Assembly: GCA_002364085.1 (NCBI GenBank)
Contig: DEXK01000011.1
Span: 329,863-393,862, forward strand
DNA: 64,000 bases
Reading direction: 5' to 3'
Source: Balneolaceae bacterium UBA3186
GTDB taxonomy: Bacteria; Bacteroidota; Rhodothermia; Balneolales; Balneolaceae
This document shows positions 18,708 to 27,902 of this stretch, piece by piece; the first letter of the stretch is position 1; every line of letters starts with the position of its first letter. Position numbers and translations under genes: made by a program. The notes under the pieces are model-generated. The model had not been told where the DNA came from and did not search any database. It was given only the letters and a program-made list of their open reading frames with translations.

Positions 18708-20591
18708 TTAGCCTATATCGTCTTTAAAAATAGACGAAATCTGATCAGCATATTTTTCAGCAATAACCCTGCGCTTTACTTTCATAGTTGGAGTTATTTC
18801 GCCGGTTTCAACGGTAAACTCGTTTGGCAATAATCTGAAATCACGGATTTTTTCATGAGACGCTAAATCTTTTGAGAAAGTTCTGATTTCTTTTTTAAAT
18901 ATTTCAACTATCTCAGGGTGTGATATCAGCACTTCATTGTCTTTATAATCAAGTCCATTGTCTTTAGCATATTTAGCCAAAACTTCGAAATCCGGAACGA
19001 TCAATCCGGCCATAAAATTTTGAGCTTCCCCAACTACTACCATTTGATCGATCCATTTACTGGTTTTGAACATATCCTCAATTGGACCAGGATAGATATT
19101 TTTACCACCTGCGTTCACGATCATGTGCTTTATTCGGTCTGTGATTTTTAGATTACCTTCCACAAAACGCCCCACATCTCCGGTGTGTAGCCATCCATCA
19201 TCATCGATCATTTCTTTAGTAGCTTCCTCATTTCTCCAATAACCTTTCATGACGTTAGGACCTTTACAAAGAATCTCACCCGGCTCAGATGTTAGACTTG
19301 TAGGATAATCTTCCCCACTAATTTGTGCTATGATCGCCCCAGTATTCAGATCTTTTATAGCTACAGTTACTCCAGGAATTACAGCTCCAACCACTCCTGT
19401 TATTTCTTCTCCAACTTTATTAGCAGCCATAACCGGAGATGTTTCTGTAAGTCCATATCCTTGTAATATGGTTAGTCCTGCAGCTTTAAAGAAATCGTCT
19501 ATATCTGGTGGTAATGCAGCTCCACCTGAAACAAAAAGTCTAATTTGCCCCCCTGTGCGTTCTTTCAGTTTGTTGAAAACAAGTTTATCAGCAATTTTTT
19601 TCTGAACAGAAACCAAACCTCGTTTTCCTGATGCGTACTTTCTTCCGGTTTCAACAGCCCAGTTAAAGACTTTCTTTTTTGTATCACTTCCTTCTTCTAC
19701 ACTTTTAACGATCAGGTTATAGATCTTTTCAAAAAGTCTTGGCACACTGATCATTACTGTAGGCTTTACCTCAGGCATGTTTTTAGATACAGTATCAACA
19801 CTTTCAGCGTAATAGATCTCTGCCCCACATGAAATTATTGCATAGTAGCCGGCTGTACGTTCAAAAGAATGGCACAAAGGCAAAAATGAAAGTAATCGGT
19901 CTTTATCATCCCAGTAAATATGTTTCGTAGCCGCTTTAACATTACTCACTATATTTTGATGGGTAAGCATTGCCCCTTTCGGTCTGCCCGTTGTACCTGA
20001 AGTATAGATCAAAGTAGAAATATCTTCTACAGAAACTGCATTTACCCTTTTCTTTATCTCACTCTTATACTTTTCTGTTTGCTTGGCTCCTTCATTTAGA
20101 ACATCCTCAAATAAATGAACAAAATCCTTTGAAGCATGTGTTTTATTTTTTGGGTTATCAAAAGCTATTATTTCGATTAATTGCTCACAATTTTCATAAA
20201 CCTCAACTGCTTTTTTGAGCTGGATTCCCGTTGAAACAAAAAACATTCTGGTTTCAGAATCCTGTAGAATATATTCGCACTGACTTGCCGGAAGCGTAGT
20301 ATAGAGAGACACATTAATGCCACCGATCATTTGAATAGCAAGATCTACAACAGCCCACTCGTACCTGTTCTCACTTAATATACCAACTCTGTCCCCATGC
20401 TCAATTCCTTTTGAAAGCATATAAGACGCTAGAGAATGAACATCTTCAATAACCTGATCCCAATAAATCGGTGTGTATTCAGACTTAGGGTCCGGTTTAC
20501 GATGAAAAACAGCTTTATTACTTCCAGCGTATTTATTAGCCAAATTTACAGGGAGTTCAGCTAATGTCTCAAAAGGAACGATTGTAGGCAT
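18708..20591 (-). CDS. Long-chain fatty acid-CoA ligase (AMP-forming)
   Basis: 627 residues of the ANL superfamily, activating fatty acids to acyl-CoA through an acyl-AMP. The P-loop motif LIYTSGTTGRPKGAMLTHQN lies near 215-234, then VSGGAALPPDI, GYGLTETSPVM and the hinge region GWLHTGDVGRFVEGNLKITDR, with KHMIVNAGGKNIYPGPIED after it. The length matches the FadD15-like group with the extended C-terminal part. It is probably membrane-associated, though no helix is obvious. It is divergent from fur. No beta-oxidation genes are adjacent. Confidence 0.92.
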   Translation of the reverse strand: MPTIVPFETLAELPVNLANKYAGSNKAVFHRKPDPKSEYTPIYWDQVIEDVHSLASYMLSKGIEHGDRVGILSENRYEWAVVDLAIQMIGGINVSLYTTLPASQCEYILQDSETRMFFVSTGIQLKKAVEVYENCEQLIEIIAFDNPKNKTHASKDFVHLFEDVLNEGAKQTEKYKSEIKKRVNAVSVEDISTLIYTSGTTGRPKGAMLTHQNIVSNVKAATKHIYWDDKDRLLSFLPLCHSFERTAGYYAIISCGAEIYYAESVDTVSKNMPEVKPTVMISVPRLFEKIYNLIVKSVEEGSDTKKKVFNWAVETGRKYASGKRGLVSVQKKIADKLVFNKLKERTGGQIRLFVSGGAALPPDIDDFFKAAGLTILQGYGLTETSPVMAANKVGEEITGVVGAVIPGVTVAIKDLNTGAIIAQISGEDYPTSLTSEPGEILCKGPNVMKGYWRNEEATKEMIDDDGWLHTGDVGRFVEGNLKITDRIKHMIVNAGGKNIYPGPIEDMFKTSKWIDQMVVVGEAQNFMAGLIVPDFEVLAKYAKDNGLDYKDNEVLISHPEIVEIFKKEIRTFSKDLASHEKIRDFRLLPNEFTVETGEITPTMKVKRRVIAEKYADQISSIFKDDIG

Positions 20592-20703
20592 ACTTATAAA
20601 TTTTGTTCAATATTTTCTACAGGGAATATACTATTCTTAGAAAGAAATTCTTGTGTTTCAAATGCACCAATACAAGTCTTATATTAAAAGAAAAATTCCA
20701 TAT

Positions 20704-21207
20704 ATGGCACATCCGGCGCACGAAGAAACAATCAACCTCGTAAAAGAGATATTCCGATCTTATCTAAAAGAGCATAAACAACGTCAAACTCCTGAACGCT
20801 TTATGGTTCTGGAAGAGATTTACAGAGCCGATGGTCATTTTGATGCCGATGATATTTTTTATCGTATGGAAGAAGTAGGAACACGGGTATCACGCGCTAC
20901 GGTGTATAACACACTTGATCTTTTAGTTGAGTGCGGACTGGTTCAGCGTCAACAATTTGGTAAAAGTCAGTATTATTATGAGCGTGCTTATGCATACCAA
21001 CAGCATGATCATATTATCTGTAACGATTGTGGACATGTATTAGAGTTTTGCGATCCCAGAATTGGAGAGATTCAAGAATTACTAGGCAAGATCCATGGAA
21101 TGAATATAGCATCTCACTCTCTGCATTTCTACGGAACCTGCAAAGATGAGAAAGCTTGTGAAGCTCGTCAGGAAGAGAACGCTAAAAAGGAAAACGCGGA
21201 AGCGTAG
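20704..21207 (+). CDS. Fur-family metal-dependent transcriptional regulator
   Basis: 167 residues from the ATG at 20704. A GTG at 20653 would add 17 residues that do not look conserved. An N-terminal winged helix (HKQRQTPERFMVLEEIYRADGHFDADDIFYRM...SRATVYNTLDLLVECGLV) is followed by the dimerisation domain. Two Cys pairs, CNDCGH and the later TCKDEKAC, form a structural zinc site, and HDHIICNDCGH carries the regulatory metal-site region. Whether it senses Fe, Zn or peroxide cannot be told. A repeat-rich short intergenic stretch follows. Confidence 0.9.
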   Translation: MAHPAHEETINLVKEIFRSYLKEHKQRQTPERFMVLEEIYRADGHFDADDIFYRMEEVGTRVSRATVYNTLDLLVECGLVQRQQFGKSQYYYERAYAYQQHDHIICNDCGHVLEFCDPRIGEIQELLGKIHGMNIASHSLHFYGTCKDEKACEARQEENAKKENAEA

Positions 21208-21211
21208 GTGG

Positions 21212-21230
21212 GAATTAGGAATAGGTGAAT
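21212..21230. repeat. Left arm of a 19-bp perfect inverted repeat
   Basis: GAATTAGGAATAGGTGAAT recurs as its exact reverse complement at 21871-21889. The arms bracket one gene. A shorter direct copy of the first 13 bases follows at 21228-21240. Confidence 0.7.
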
Positions 21231-21246
21231 TAGGAATAGTTTATTC

Positions 21247-21876
21247 TCAATTCTGGCTTAAATTTAATAAAGTTGTAAAGTATAAATTGATAGCTATAAA
21301 GTTTTGAACTTCTTCTTTCGTATAATCTTCGTCTTCTAGTATACTGTTCAATACACTTGATAAAAAACTTGGACTAAGAAAGCCTCCTATTGCTTTTAAA
21401 TCATTAAGTAAAGCAAAAAAATCTTCAGAATTGGTTTCTTCGAGACATTTGAAATATTCGCTTTCAATATCTACATCCCAAATTTCTGATTTCTCATTTT
21501 CTTTCTCATAACCGTCATTTGATATAACCTCTTCTAAAATTATATCCGATTCTTTTTGATCCTTAGTCCAAATTTTTTGAAAATCATTATGCCTTTTCAA
21601 ACTATCCGGAACATCAGTTTTACTAATATTCACAAACCATGAATTAACCAATGGATCAAAATTCAAAAAACTTGAATAGATTTCTTCATCGTTCGAAACA
21701 TCATATACTTGTTTCATTTGATCCTCAAAAGAGTTCCTGAGAATATCGATCAATTCAGAGTTTGACTCGCAATTCCTATCAACTTCCTGACTAAATAAAC
21801 TTGGACTAATTAGAACTAATAGTGAAAAGAAGCCCCCTAGCGACCGATAGATCTTATTTCTAATTCGATTATTCAC
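21247..21876 (-). CDS. Exported protein of unknown function
   Basis: 209 residues, with no family recognised. The N-terminus has a basic region and the hydrophobic stretch FFSLLVLISPSLFSQ, a signal peptide with cleavage near residue 30. The mature part is acidic (many Glu/Asp) and contains two Cys. The start is GTG at 21876-21874, which lies inside the right arm of an inverted repeat; the first dozen codons (NNRIRNK) are themselves made of AATTAGAAAT-type repeat sequence. It follows ftsX by 25 bp in the same direction and could be the last gene of that operon or an inserted unit. Confidence 0.6.
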   Translation of the reverse strand: MNNRIRNKIYRSLGGFFSLLVLISPSLFSQEVDRNCESNSELIDILRNSFEDQMKQVYDVSNDEEIYSSFLNFDPLVNSWFVNISKTDVPDSLKRHNDFQKIWTKDQKESDIILEEVISNDGYEKENEKSEIWDVDIESEYFKCLEETNSEDFFALLNDLKAIGGFLSPSFLSSVLNSILEDEDYTKEEVQNFIAINLYFTTLLNLSQN

Positions 21877-21889
21877 CTATTCCTAATTC
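21871..21889. repeat. Right arm of the 19-bp inverted repeat
   Basis: Exact reverse complement of 21212-21230. It overlaps the GTG start of the exported-protein gene and lies 12 bp beyond the ftsX stop. Confidence 0.7.
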
Positions 21890-21901
21890 TCTTATTCTTA
21901 A

Positions 21902-22783
21902 TTAACCAGAAATATAAGTCTCAGCAATATATTTTCTGGAAGCCAGACGACTTCCCCACCAGCCCATCAACACAGATAAACCTACCATTGCTCCAACAAG
22001 GAAATACCATCTTCCGAATGGCCAGGCAACTATCCCAATATCAGGAACATAAATTGGAACTAAGAACTCAAAGATTGCAAAAACACAAAGCACTGCTAAA
22101 CCACCAGCGATAACTCCTTGAATGATTCCCTCAACAATAAAAGGACTTCTTATAAACCCATTAGTAGCTCCAACAAGTTTCATTGCCCTAATAAGATCTT
22201 TCTTAGCATAGATTGTCAATCTAATAGTATTATAAACTAACACTACCGCTGCTAAAAGTATCAAGATTCCTAGCCCTCCACCCATCAAAGTAAAGATGCT
22301 TAGGTTTGATTCTAGCGCTTTAAGTAAAGCTCTGTTATATTCTACTTCATCTACACCTCTGATATTCTGAATTCGTGATGCCAAACTTTCAACCAACTCA
22401 GCGCCGGAATCAGTATTTACATCTACTTTAAAAGAAGCCGGTAAGAAATTGAGCTCAATGAGTTCAGTAACACCCGCTCCTAATTCCTTTGCCGCTATTA
22501 CTGAAGCACTGTCTTTTGAAATGTATACAACATTAGTAACCAATTCCTCTCTTTGAATTTGAGATCGCACTTCTTCTACCGAGCGTTCGTCCATATCAAA
22601 TAGAAAAACCTCAATTTGAATTTCCTTTAAACTCATGGCTTGGGTATACACATTATAAGAAACCCTCCCAAGAATACCGAGCAAAAGCACCGCTATAAAC
22701 AACGAGAAAATTGACGTGGTAACAGCCAGTTTAGCTCTTTTAAAGCCTGCTGTACCTTCTTTAATTACATATTTTAGACTCAT
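21902..22783 (-). CDS. ftsX: Cell division protein FtsX
   Basis: 293 residues with the FtsX layout: a cytoplasmic N-terminus, membrane helix 1 (about 25-45), a periplasmic domain (about 50-165) including the FLFDMDERSVEEV segment, and three C-terminal helices (about 170-190, 218-240, 262-282) with the conserved RAMKLVGATNGFIRSPFIVEG loop. With FtsE it controls peptidoglycan hydrolases at the septum. ftsE is not adjacent, as is common in this phylum group. It is 1 bp from the barrel protein upstream, so the two are cotranscribed. Confidence 0.93.
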   Translation of the reverse strand: MSLKYVIKEGTAGFKRAKLAVTTSIFSLFIAVLLLGILGRVSYNVYTQAMSLKEIQIEVFLFDMDERSVEEVRSQIQREELVTNVVYISKDSASVIAAKELGAGVTELIELNFLPASFKVDVNTDSGAELVESLASRIQNIRGVDEVEYNRALLKALESNLSIFTLMGGGLGILILLAAVVLVYNTIRLTIYAKKDLIRAMKLVGATNGFIRSPFIVEGIIQGVIAGGLAVLCVFAIFEFLVPIYVPDIGIVAWPFGRWYFLVGAMVGLSVLMGWWGSRLASRKYIAETYISG

Positions 22784-22784
22784 A

Positions 22785-24764
22785 TTAGTTTCTGAATTGT
22801 GCTCTTATTCCAACAATTAATCTTCGAGGAGGCATCGGAAATGATGCCGTCTCAAAGTAGCCTGCCTGACCTAAACCGTCAAGTGCATTTTCCCATCTTA
22901 TCACTACCATTATTGCACGAACTCGTGCAGAAAGTTCCGCATCTAATCTAAAAAAAGCTGGAACAAAGAATTGCATACTTTCATCACTGGTTAATGAATT
23001 CGATTGCCAATAATTTAACTCCGTATTATAAAATTGACTTTCATAAGCTACAGGAGAAAGTAACGTTCGAACGCCTAATTTTAAATAAGCTGCTCTATTA
23101 AAGGCATAGTTTTTATAAAAAAAAGAGTTCCTGATCCAAAATTTGGTACCAACGGATCCAAATGCCGAATGATCTTGATCAGAATCAAACCTCAAAGTAG
23201 TTTCATAACCGGTTGAGCTTTCAAGTTCTAGTCTGTGATTTTCAAAACGAATATAAGCCGATCCAAAGGCAAAATCCTGAGCCTTCAGATTACTAAATGT
23301 ACTGTCTCTGTCAATAATGACACGATCTTTTGTAAGTTTTAACCTTCCCGATACACCTAACTTTAAAAAACTACCAATTGGAATATTAGCTTCTCCATAT
23401 ACCGAAGAAGTTCTTTCATTTCTTAGATTGGAGTTTCCGCTATAATTCTTTGACGACCAATACAAGGTCTGAATTGTAGGAATTTCATCATTATGACTGC
23501 CGACAATTTTCCCATTAAATCCGTCATTTGATCCAAATCCTATACCTGTAGAAAATAATGAACCTGTATGCTGTGTATTTCTTGAAATGTACTCTCCGGA
23601 TGCAAATAACTTCAATTTTTTTGATAGAATTAATTCAGTACTTACTTCCGCATTTAAAGTCATCCAATTAGTTCTTGAAATTGAATTTCCATTCTTTCTC
23701 TTGGAATGACTAACGCTAATGTCTGCTTTGGTTGAGAATAATCCGGCATTAATTTTCTTAAATGCTCTGGCTTTGTGGGATACTATTTCTCTGCTCAAAG
23801 TATCTGAAGCTATCTTCACTGCTCGATCGTTTTTCATTCTTGAAAGGATAAAAGCCCCGGATTCACTCGCTGTAGTGTCTTCTCTTTGATATAATCCAAC
23901 CTTAATATCATTACGAAGTACTTCTGAACTTCCAGAACTCGATCTGGGTTGCGAAGTAAATTCTCCAAAACTAAATGCAGCTGGATCATTAATTACATAT
24001 CCACCTGATTCATCATTATTAAAATCATTTCGTAAGATCATGCCTTGAAATTGGTATTTATCACCTATGTGGTGGTAAATTCGACCCATTATCTGACTTC
24101 CTTCAGCAGTATTATTAGGATAAAACCCACCGTCTCTCCTGTCCCAGTAAGATACTTCAATATTGGTTCCTGGAGCTGTATTCTGAGAAACAAAAAATTC
24201 CAAATTTCTGTAGTCATTGGATGCTTCATCAAAATTCAAATAGCTTATAGGTTCGGTGATGTAATAATCCCGAATATTTATATATGAATTGAAATTTCCG
24301 GAATGGTTTTCGAAAACCGAGCTGATTTTGTGATGAGGTACATAATTATAATTTATCAATCCTGAAACAGGGTCATTGAGTAAAATATCATCCAGCCAAA
24401 GCTTTTGTTCATATTGATCATAACCTGCAATGTTAAAAGCATCGATCCTTCCAATGGTTCCTTGCCGGAATGAAATCGTATTATTTCTATATGCATAATA
24501 ATCGCCCCAATTTGGGTAAATATTCCATCTCAACAGACTGTCGTTCGTAACCATGTTCGAAAAAGAAGGCATACGATTCTTCCACAAGTTTACTCTTGTT
24601 ACCTTTTTTTCATTATTCTGGACTGATATAGCATTCTTATTTTCTAAAGTTGTCTCACTATTAGTAATCTGAACTGAATCTGTTTTTGTAGAATCAGCAG
24701 ACTGAGAAAATACTCCCGTAGAACACATTATACATACGATATAGAGCCAGACTAGTATTTTCAA
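22785..24764 (-). CDS. Putative outer-membrane beta-barrel protein (TonB-plug-like N-terminus)
   Basis: 659 residues with a signal ending near GVFSQ. Residues about 95-160 (TIGRIDAFNIAGYDQYEQKLWLDD...) look like a degenerate plug domain of TonB-dependent receptors. The rest alternates as a barrel and ends in aromatic-flanked strands (LIVGIRAQFRN). There is no clear TonB box. It overlaps the cinA stop by 4 bp and abuts ftsX, so it is embedded in a core operon. The substrate is unknown; it may be a porin-like relative. Confidence 0.65.
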   Translation of the reverse strand: MKILVWLYIVCIMCSTGVFSQSADSTKTDSVQITNSETTLENKNAISVQNNEKKVTRVNLWKNRMPSFSNMVTNDSLLRWNIYPNWGDYYAYRNNTISFRQGTIGRIDAFNIAGYDQYEQKLWLDDILLNDPVSGLINYNYVPHHKISSVFENHSGNFNSYINIRDYYITEPISYLNFDEASNDYRNLEFFVSQNTAPGTNIEVSYWDRRDGGFYPNNTAEGSQIMGRIYHHIGDKYQFQGMILRNDFNNDESGGYVINDPAAFSFGEFTSQPRSSSGSSEVLRNDIKVGLYQREDTTASESGAFILSRMKNDRAVKIASDTLSREIVSHKARAFKKINAGLFSTKADISVSHSKRKNGNSISRTNWMTLNAEVSTELILSKKLKLFASGEYISRNTQHTGSLFSTGIGFGSNDGFNGKIVGSHNDEIPTIQTLYWSSKNYSGNSNLRNERTSSVYGEANIPIGSFLKLGVSGRLKLTKDRVIIDRDSTFSNLKAQDFAFGSAYIRFENHRLELESSTGYETTLRFDSDQDHSAFGSVGTKFWIRNSFFYKNYAFNRAAYLKLGVRTLLSPVAYESQFYNTELNYWQSNSLTSDESMQFFVPAFFRLDAELSARVRAIMVVIRWENALDGLGQAGYFETASFPMPPRRLIVGIRAQFRN

Positions 24765-26047
24765 ATGTATTCTTTCTCCAGATTGTAAGGCATTTCGTCT
24801 ATGTTAAGTAATACTCTTCGTGCCATTTCAAGTGTTGTTCTTGAGCTTCTTTCTTTATTCAATAAACGATCTTTTGTGAATAAAGCCTTAATAGCAAAAT
24901 GTTCATCTTTGCTCCAAAAGCCCATCCAAAATGTACCTACAGGTTTTTCAATTGTGCCACCATCAGGTCCTGCAATTCCGGTTGTAGAAATACCAATATC
25001 TGTATCTAATTTTTTTGCAACACCTTTGGCCATCTGTAAAGCCACCACTTTGCTAACTGCTCCAAAATTTTCTAAATCCTTTTCAGACACTCCTAATTGG
25101 TCCACTTTTACTGAATTGGCATAAGATACAATTCCACCCATAACATAAGCACTGCTTCCTGCAATATTTGTCAATTCATTTGCTATCATTCCACCGGTAC
25201 AACTTTCGGCGGTGGCAATTGTTTTATTTTGTTGGATTAAAATTTTTCCCAACGCTTCGGATATCGTTAGCTCTTTTCCTTCTCCAATTATGTACTTACC
25301 TGCTTTGGAATAAATATACTCTGCAAGTATATTTACAGACTTTTCCGCTTCTGAGAGAGTTTTCCCCATTCCATTCAATCTAAGTGTAACACCTCCGGGC
25401 ATTGGCAAATATGCTAAGCTAACCCCATTCTCAAAATGAGAACTCACATCACCAATAATATTATCACTTAATGTACTCTCTCCTATTCCAACTGTTTTAA
25501 GGTACCTGGAATGCAAAAAACCAATATCACCAAAAGCTTTTTGAATTTTTTTGGAGATATGATTTTCCATAAGATACTTCATCTCGTATGGAACACCGGG
25601 CATGCAAGCTAAATAACAATCCTCTTCATGAAACCACATTCCAGGAGCTGTTCCCATTTTATTAAACAATACCTCACAATTCTCCGGCACTTCAGCTTGG
25701 CCACTATTTGATTTTGAAAATGGAATATTTCTTGTTTCGAATAACTTTTTGATATAATCCAGTACTCTCTTATCAGTCCTCAGGTTAACCCCAAACAATT
25801 CAGCAACAGCTGCTTTTGTAATATCATCATGCGTAGGGCCCAAACCACCTGTACAAAGAACCATATCAGAATCAGACATAGATCTAGATAAAGTAGATTT
25901 TATAAGCTCTATTTTGTCAGAGATAGTATGCACTTCTGTTACTTCAAAACCTAATGAAGTCATATATGCGCCCAACCAGGAGGCGTTGGTGTTAATAGTA
26001 TCGCCAATAAGCAATTCGTTACCGATAGAGATGATCTGAACTTTCAT
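24761..26047 (-). CDS. cinA: CinA-family protein (nicotinamide-nucleotide amidohydrolase)
   Basis: The N-terminal MoCF-like domain (VQIISIGNELLIGDTINTN; GGLGPTHDDITKAAVAE) and the C-terminal PncC-type NMN deamidase domain (ATAESCTGGMIANELTNIAGSS...; STTGIAGPDGGT) are both complete. The protein recycles nicotinamide mononucleotide to nicotinic acid mononucleotide; the competence link is historical. I place the start at the ATG 26047-26045, where family conservation begins (MKVQIISIG). Starts at 26062 and 26077 (TTG) would add 5 or 10 residues. It is the first gene of the leftward operon and divergent from pgsA. Confidence 0.92.
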   Translation of the reverse strand: MKVQIISIGNELLIGDTINTNASWLGAYMTSLGFEVTEVHTISDKIELIKSTLSRSMSDSDMVLCTGGLGPTHDDITKAAVAELFGVNLRTDKRVLDYIKKLFETRNIPFSKSNSGQAEVPENCEVLFNKMGTAPGMWFHEEDCYLACMPGVPYEMKYLMENHISKKIQKAFGDIGFLHSRYLKTVGIGESTLSDNIIGDVSSHFENGVSLAYLPMPGGVTLRLNGMGKTLSEAEKSVNILAEYIYSKAGKYIIGEGKELTISEALGKILIQQNKTIATAESCTGGMIANELTNIAGSSAYVMGGIVSYANSVKVDQLGVSEKDLENFGAVSKVVALQMAKGVAKKLDTDIGISTTGIAGPDGGTIEKPVGTFWMGFWSKDEHFAIKALFTKDRLLNKERSSRTTLEMARRVLLNIDEMPYNLEKEYI

Positions 26048-26125
26048 ATCCTTAAAATTCATAATTCCTTTACCCAAAAGCTAGTTTTCATATCATTATC
26101 TCAATCTATTTCCTATCTTCTGGAA

Positions 26126-26716
26126 ATGAAAAGTCTTCCAAACATTCTAAGCACACTTCGCATTGTTCTAGCACCCGTATTTCTGTTGCTCTATTTAGAG
26201 GGCGGTTTGATTTGGGGGGGATTAAGTATCCTTGTATTTACCATTGCAGCTATCACCGACTATTTTGACGGGCATTATGCTCGAAAATATGATATTGAAT
26301 CTTCTCTAGGTGTATTTTTGGACCCCTTGGCTGATAAAGTTCTAACTTTCAGTGCCTTCATTGTATTGCCATTTATTGACCCTGCACAATTTCCCTGGTG
26401 GGCAGTAATTTTAATTATTATTCGGGATGTATTTATGACCGGATTAAGGGTTTATGCAAATAAAAAAGATATGCAAATGAAAACCCGTTCTTTTGCAAAA
26501 ACTAAAACAACCATACAACTTACATTCCTTTATATCGCTTTATTACTTGGCGTGTTTGAAGGCACCGGAAATATATTAGCAGATTGGTCTGAGTTAGTTT
26601 TATCCACCGGCGTTATGTTTTGGTTGATGATGCTTGTGACTTTTATCACAGTTTATTCAGGAATTGAGTATATATTTACAAATAAAAAGCTTTTTAAAAG
26701 CTCCGCTTCGTCATGA
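26126..26716 (+). CDS. pgsA: CDP-diacylglycerol-glycerol-3-phosphate 3-phosphatidyltransferase
   Basis: An integral membrane enzyme making phosphatidylglycerophosphate. In the 196 residues the full CDP-alcohol phosphatidyltransferase motif is intact at about residues 48-75: DYFDGHYAR, then G eight residues later, then D-x3-D in FLDPLADK. Five to six membrane helices are visible. The N-terminus MKSLPNILSTLRIVLAPVF is typical. It overlaps pgpA, the next enzyme of the pathway, by ATGA, so both steps to phosphatidylglycerol are coupled. Confidence 0.94.
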   Translation: MKSLPNILSTLRIVLAPVFLLLYLEGGLIWGGLSILVFTIAAITDYFDGHYARKYDIESSLGVFLDPLADKVLTFSAFIVLPFIDPAQFPWWAVILIIIRDVFMTGLRVYANKKDMQMKTRSFAKTKTTIQLTFLYIALLLGVFEGTGNILADWSELVLSTGVMFWLMMLVTFITVYSGIEYIFTNKKLFKSSASS

Positions 26717-27180
26717 AGTTTGTAAAACTAAGTCTGGGTTCAGGTTTTGGTTCCGGATTACTTCCTTTTGCACCCGGCACATGGGGAAGCTTGCTTTCTT
26801 TGGTTCCTATCTACTTTATTATATCATCCGGTAATATTTATATTCTACCAGCTTTTGTGATAGTAACCTCGCTACTTTCATTATGGGTAAGTCCTGCCTG
26901 TGAAAAAGAATGGGGAAAAGATCCCGGAAAATTAGTTATGGATGAATGGGCTGGTCAAGCGCTCACATTTGTATCGATTTCATTTACAGGTATTCCAGAC
27001 ACTGACCTCATGACATTGGGAATTGGCTTTATCCTTTTTCGTCTATTTGACATTTTAAAGCCATTAGGTATCAATAAGCTCCAAAAATACGAAGGAGGCA
27101 TGGGTATTTTGCTCGACGATTTACTTGCAGGATTGTATGCGCTTATCTGCTTAAAAAGCCTTATTTTCTTTCTGTCTTAA
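26713..27180 (+). CDS. pgpA: Phosphatidylglycerophosphatase A
   Basis: 155 residues. It dephosphorylates phosphatidylglycerophosphate to phosphatidylglycerol in the inner membrane. Conserved features: SGLLPFAPGTWGSLLSL near the N-terminus, the acidic motif MDEWAGQ, FRLFDILKPLG and the C-terminal EGGMGILLDDLLAGLYA. Membrane helices lie between them. Translationally coupled to pgsA (4-bp overlap). Confidence 0.93.
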   Translation: MKFVKLSLGSGFGSGLLPFAPGTWGSLLSLVPIYFIISSGNIYILPAFVIVTSLLSLWVSPACEKEWGKDPGKLVMDEWAGQALTFVSISFTGIPDTDLMTLGIGFILFRLFDILKPLGINKLQKYEGGMGILLDDLLAGLYALICLKSLIFFLS

Positions 27181-27233
27181 AATAAAGACCTATTCTCGGG
27201 TTATTGGAAGAAAAAAGAAGAATACAGACATTT

Positions 27234-27875
27234 ATGATTATTAACGATTCATTTGCACGCGAACTTGCGGCAGACTTATTAGATATTGACGCAGTTATAC
27301 TTAGACCAAACAATCCATTTACATGGTCCTCAGGGTGGAATTCACCAATTTATTGTGACAACAGATTAACCTTAAGGCATCCGGAAATCAGAAAAAAAAT
27401 TGCCCAGAATTTTACGGCATTCATAAGCGAAAAATTTCCAGATGTAGATGTGGTTACCGGAACTGCTACTGCTGGAATTCCACATGCTGCTTGGGTTTCT
27501 GAAGCGCTTGACAAGCCCATGGCTTATGTTCGTGCAAAAGCAAAAGCACATGGTATGGGAAACCAAATAGAAGGTGGCGTAGACAAAGGACAAACTACAC
27601 TGGTTATTGAAGACCTTATATCAACCGGTGGCTCTGCTATTTCAGTATTAGAAGCGCTTCAGTTTGTAGGAGCCAAAGTGGAAGCCGTACTTTCTATCTT
27701 TACTTATGGTTTTGCAAAAGCAGACGAACGTTTTAATAAGGTAAACGTTCCTGTATACAGCTTAACAGATTATAAAACACTGATCAATGTAGCTATTGAA
27801 AAAGGAATTGTTACAGGTGATGATCTTGATTTACTTTCCAGTTGGAGAGATAACCCTGACACCTGGCCTAAATAG
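27234..27875 (+). CDS. pyrE: Orotate phosphoribosyltransferase
   Basis: Makes orotidine 5'-phosphate from orotate and PRPP in pyrimidine synthesis. 213 residues from the ATG at 27234, which I prefer to the TTG at 27204 because MIINDSFARELAADLL is where the family begins and a purine-rich stretch precedes it. Signatures: FTWSSGWNSPIYCDNR, DVVTGTATAGIPHAAWV, YVRAKAKAHGMGNQIEG and the PRPP loop LVIEDLISTGGSAIS. Part of the rightward pgsA-to-miaB run. Confidence 0.94.
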   Translation: MIINDSFARELAADLLDIDAVILRPNNPFTWSSGWNSPIYCDNRLTLRHPEIRKKIAQNFTAFISEKFPDVDVVTGTATAGIPHAAWVSEALDKPMAYVRAKAKAHGMGNQIEGGVDKGQTTLVIEDLISTGGSAISVLEALQFVGAKVEAVLSIFTYGFAKADERFNKVNVPVYSLTDYKTLINVAIEKGIVTGDDLDLLSSWRDNPDTWPK

Positions 27876-27902
27876 AATTTTTAGTTTGAAAAAAGAAGTA
27901 CA

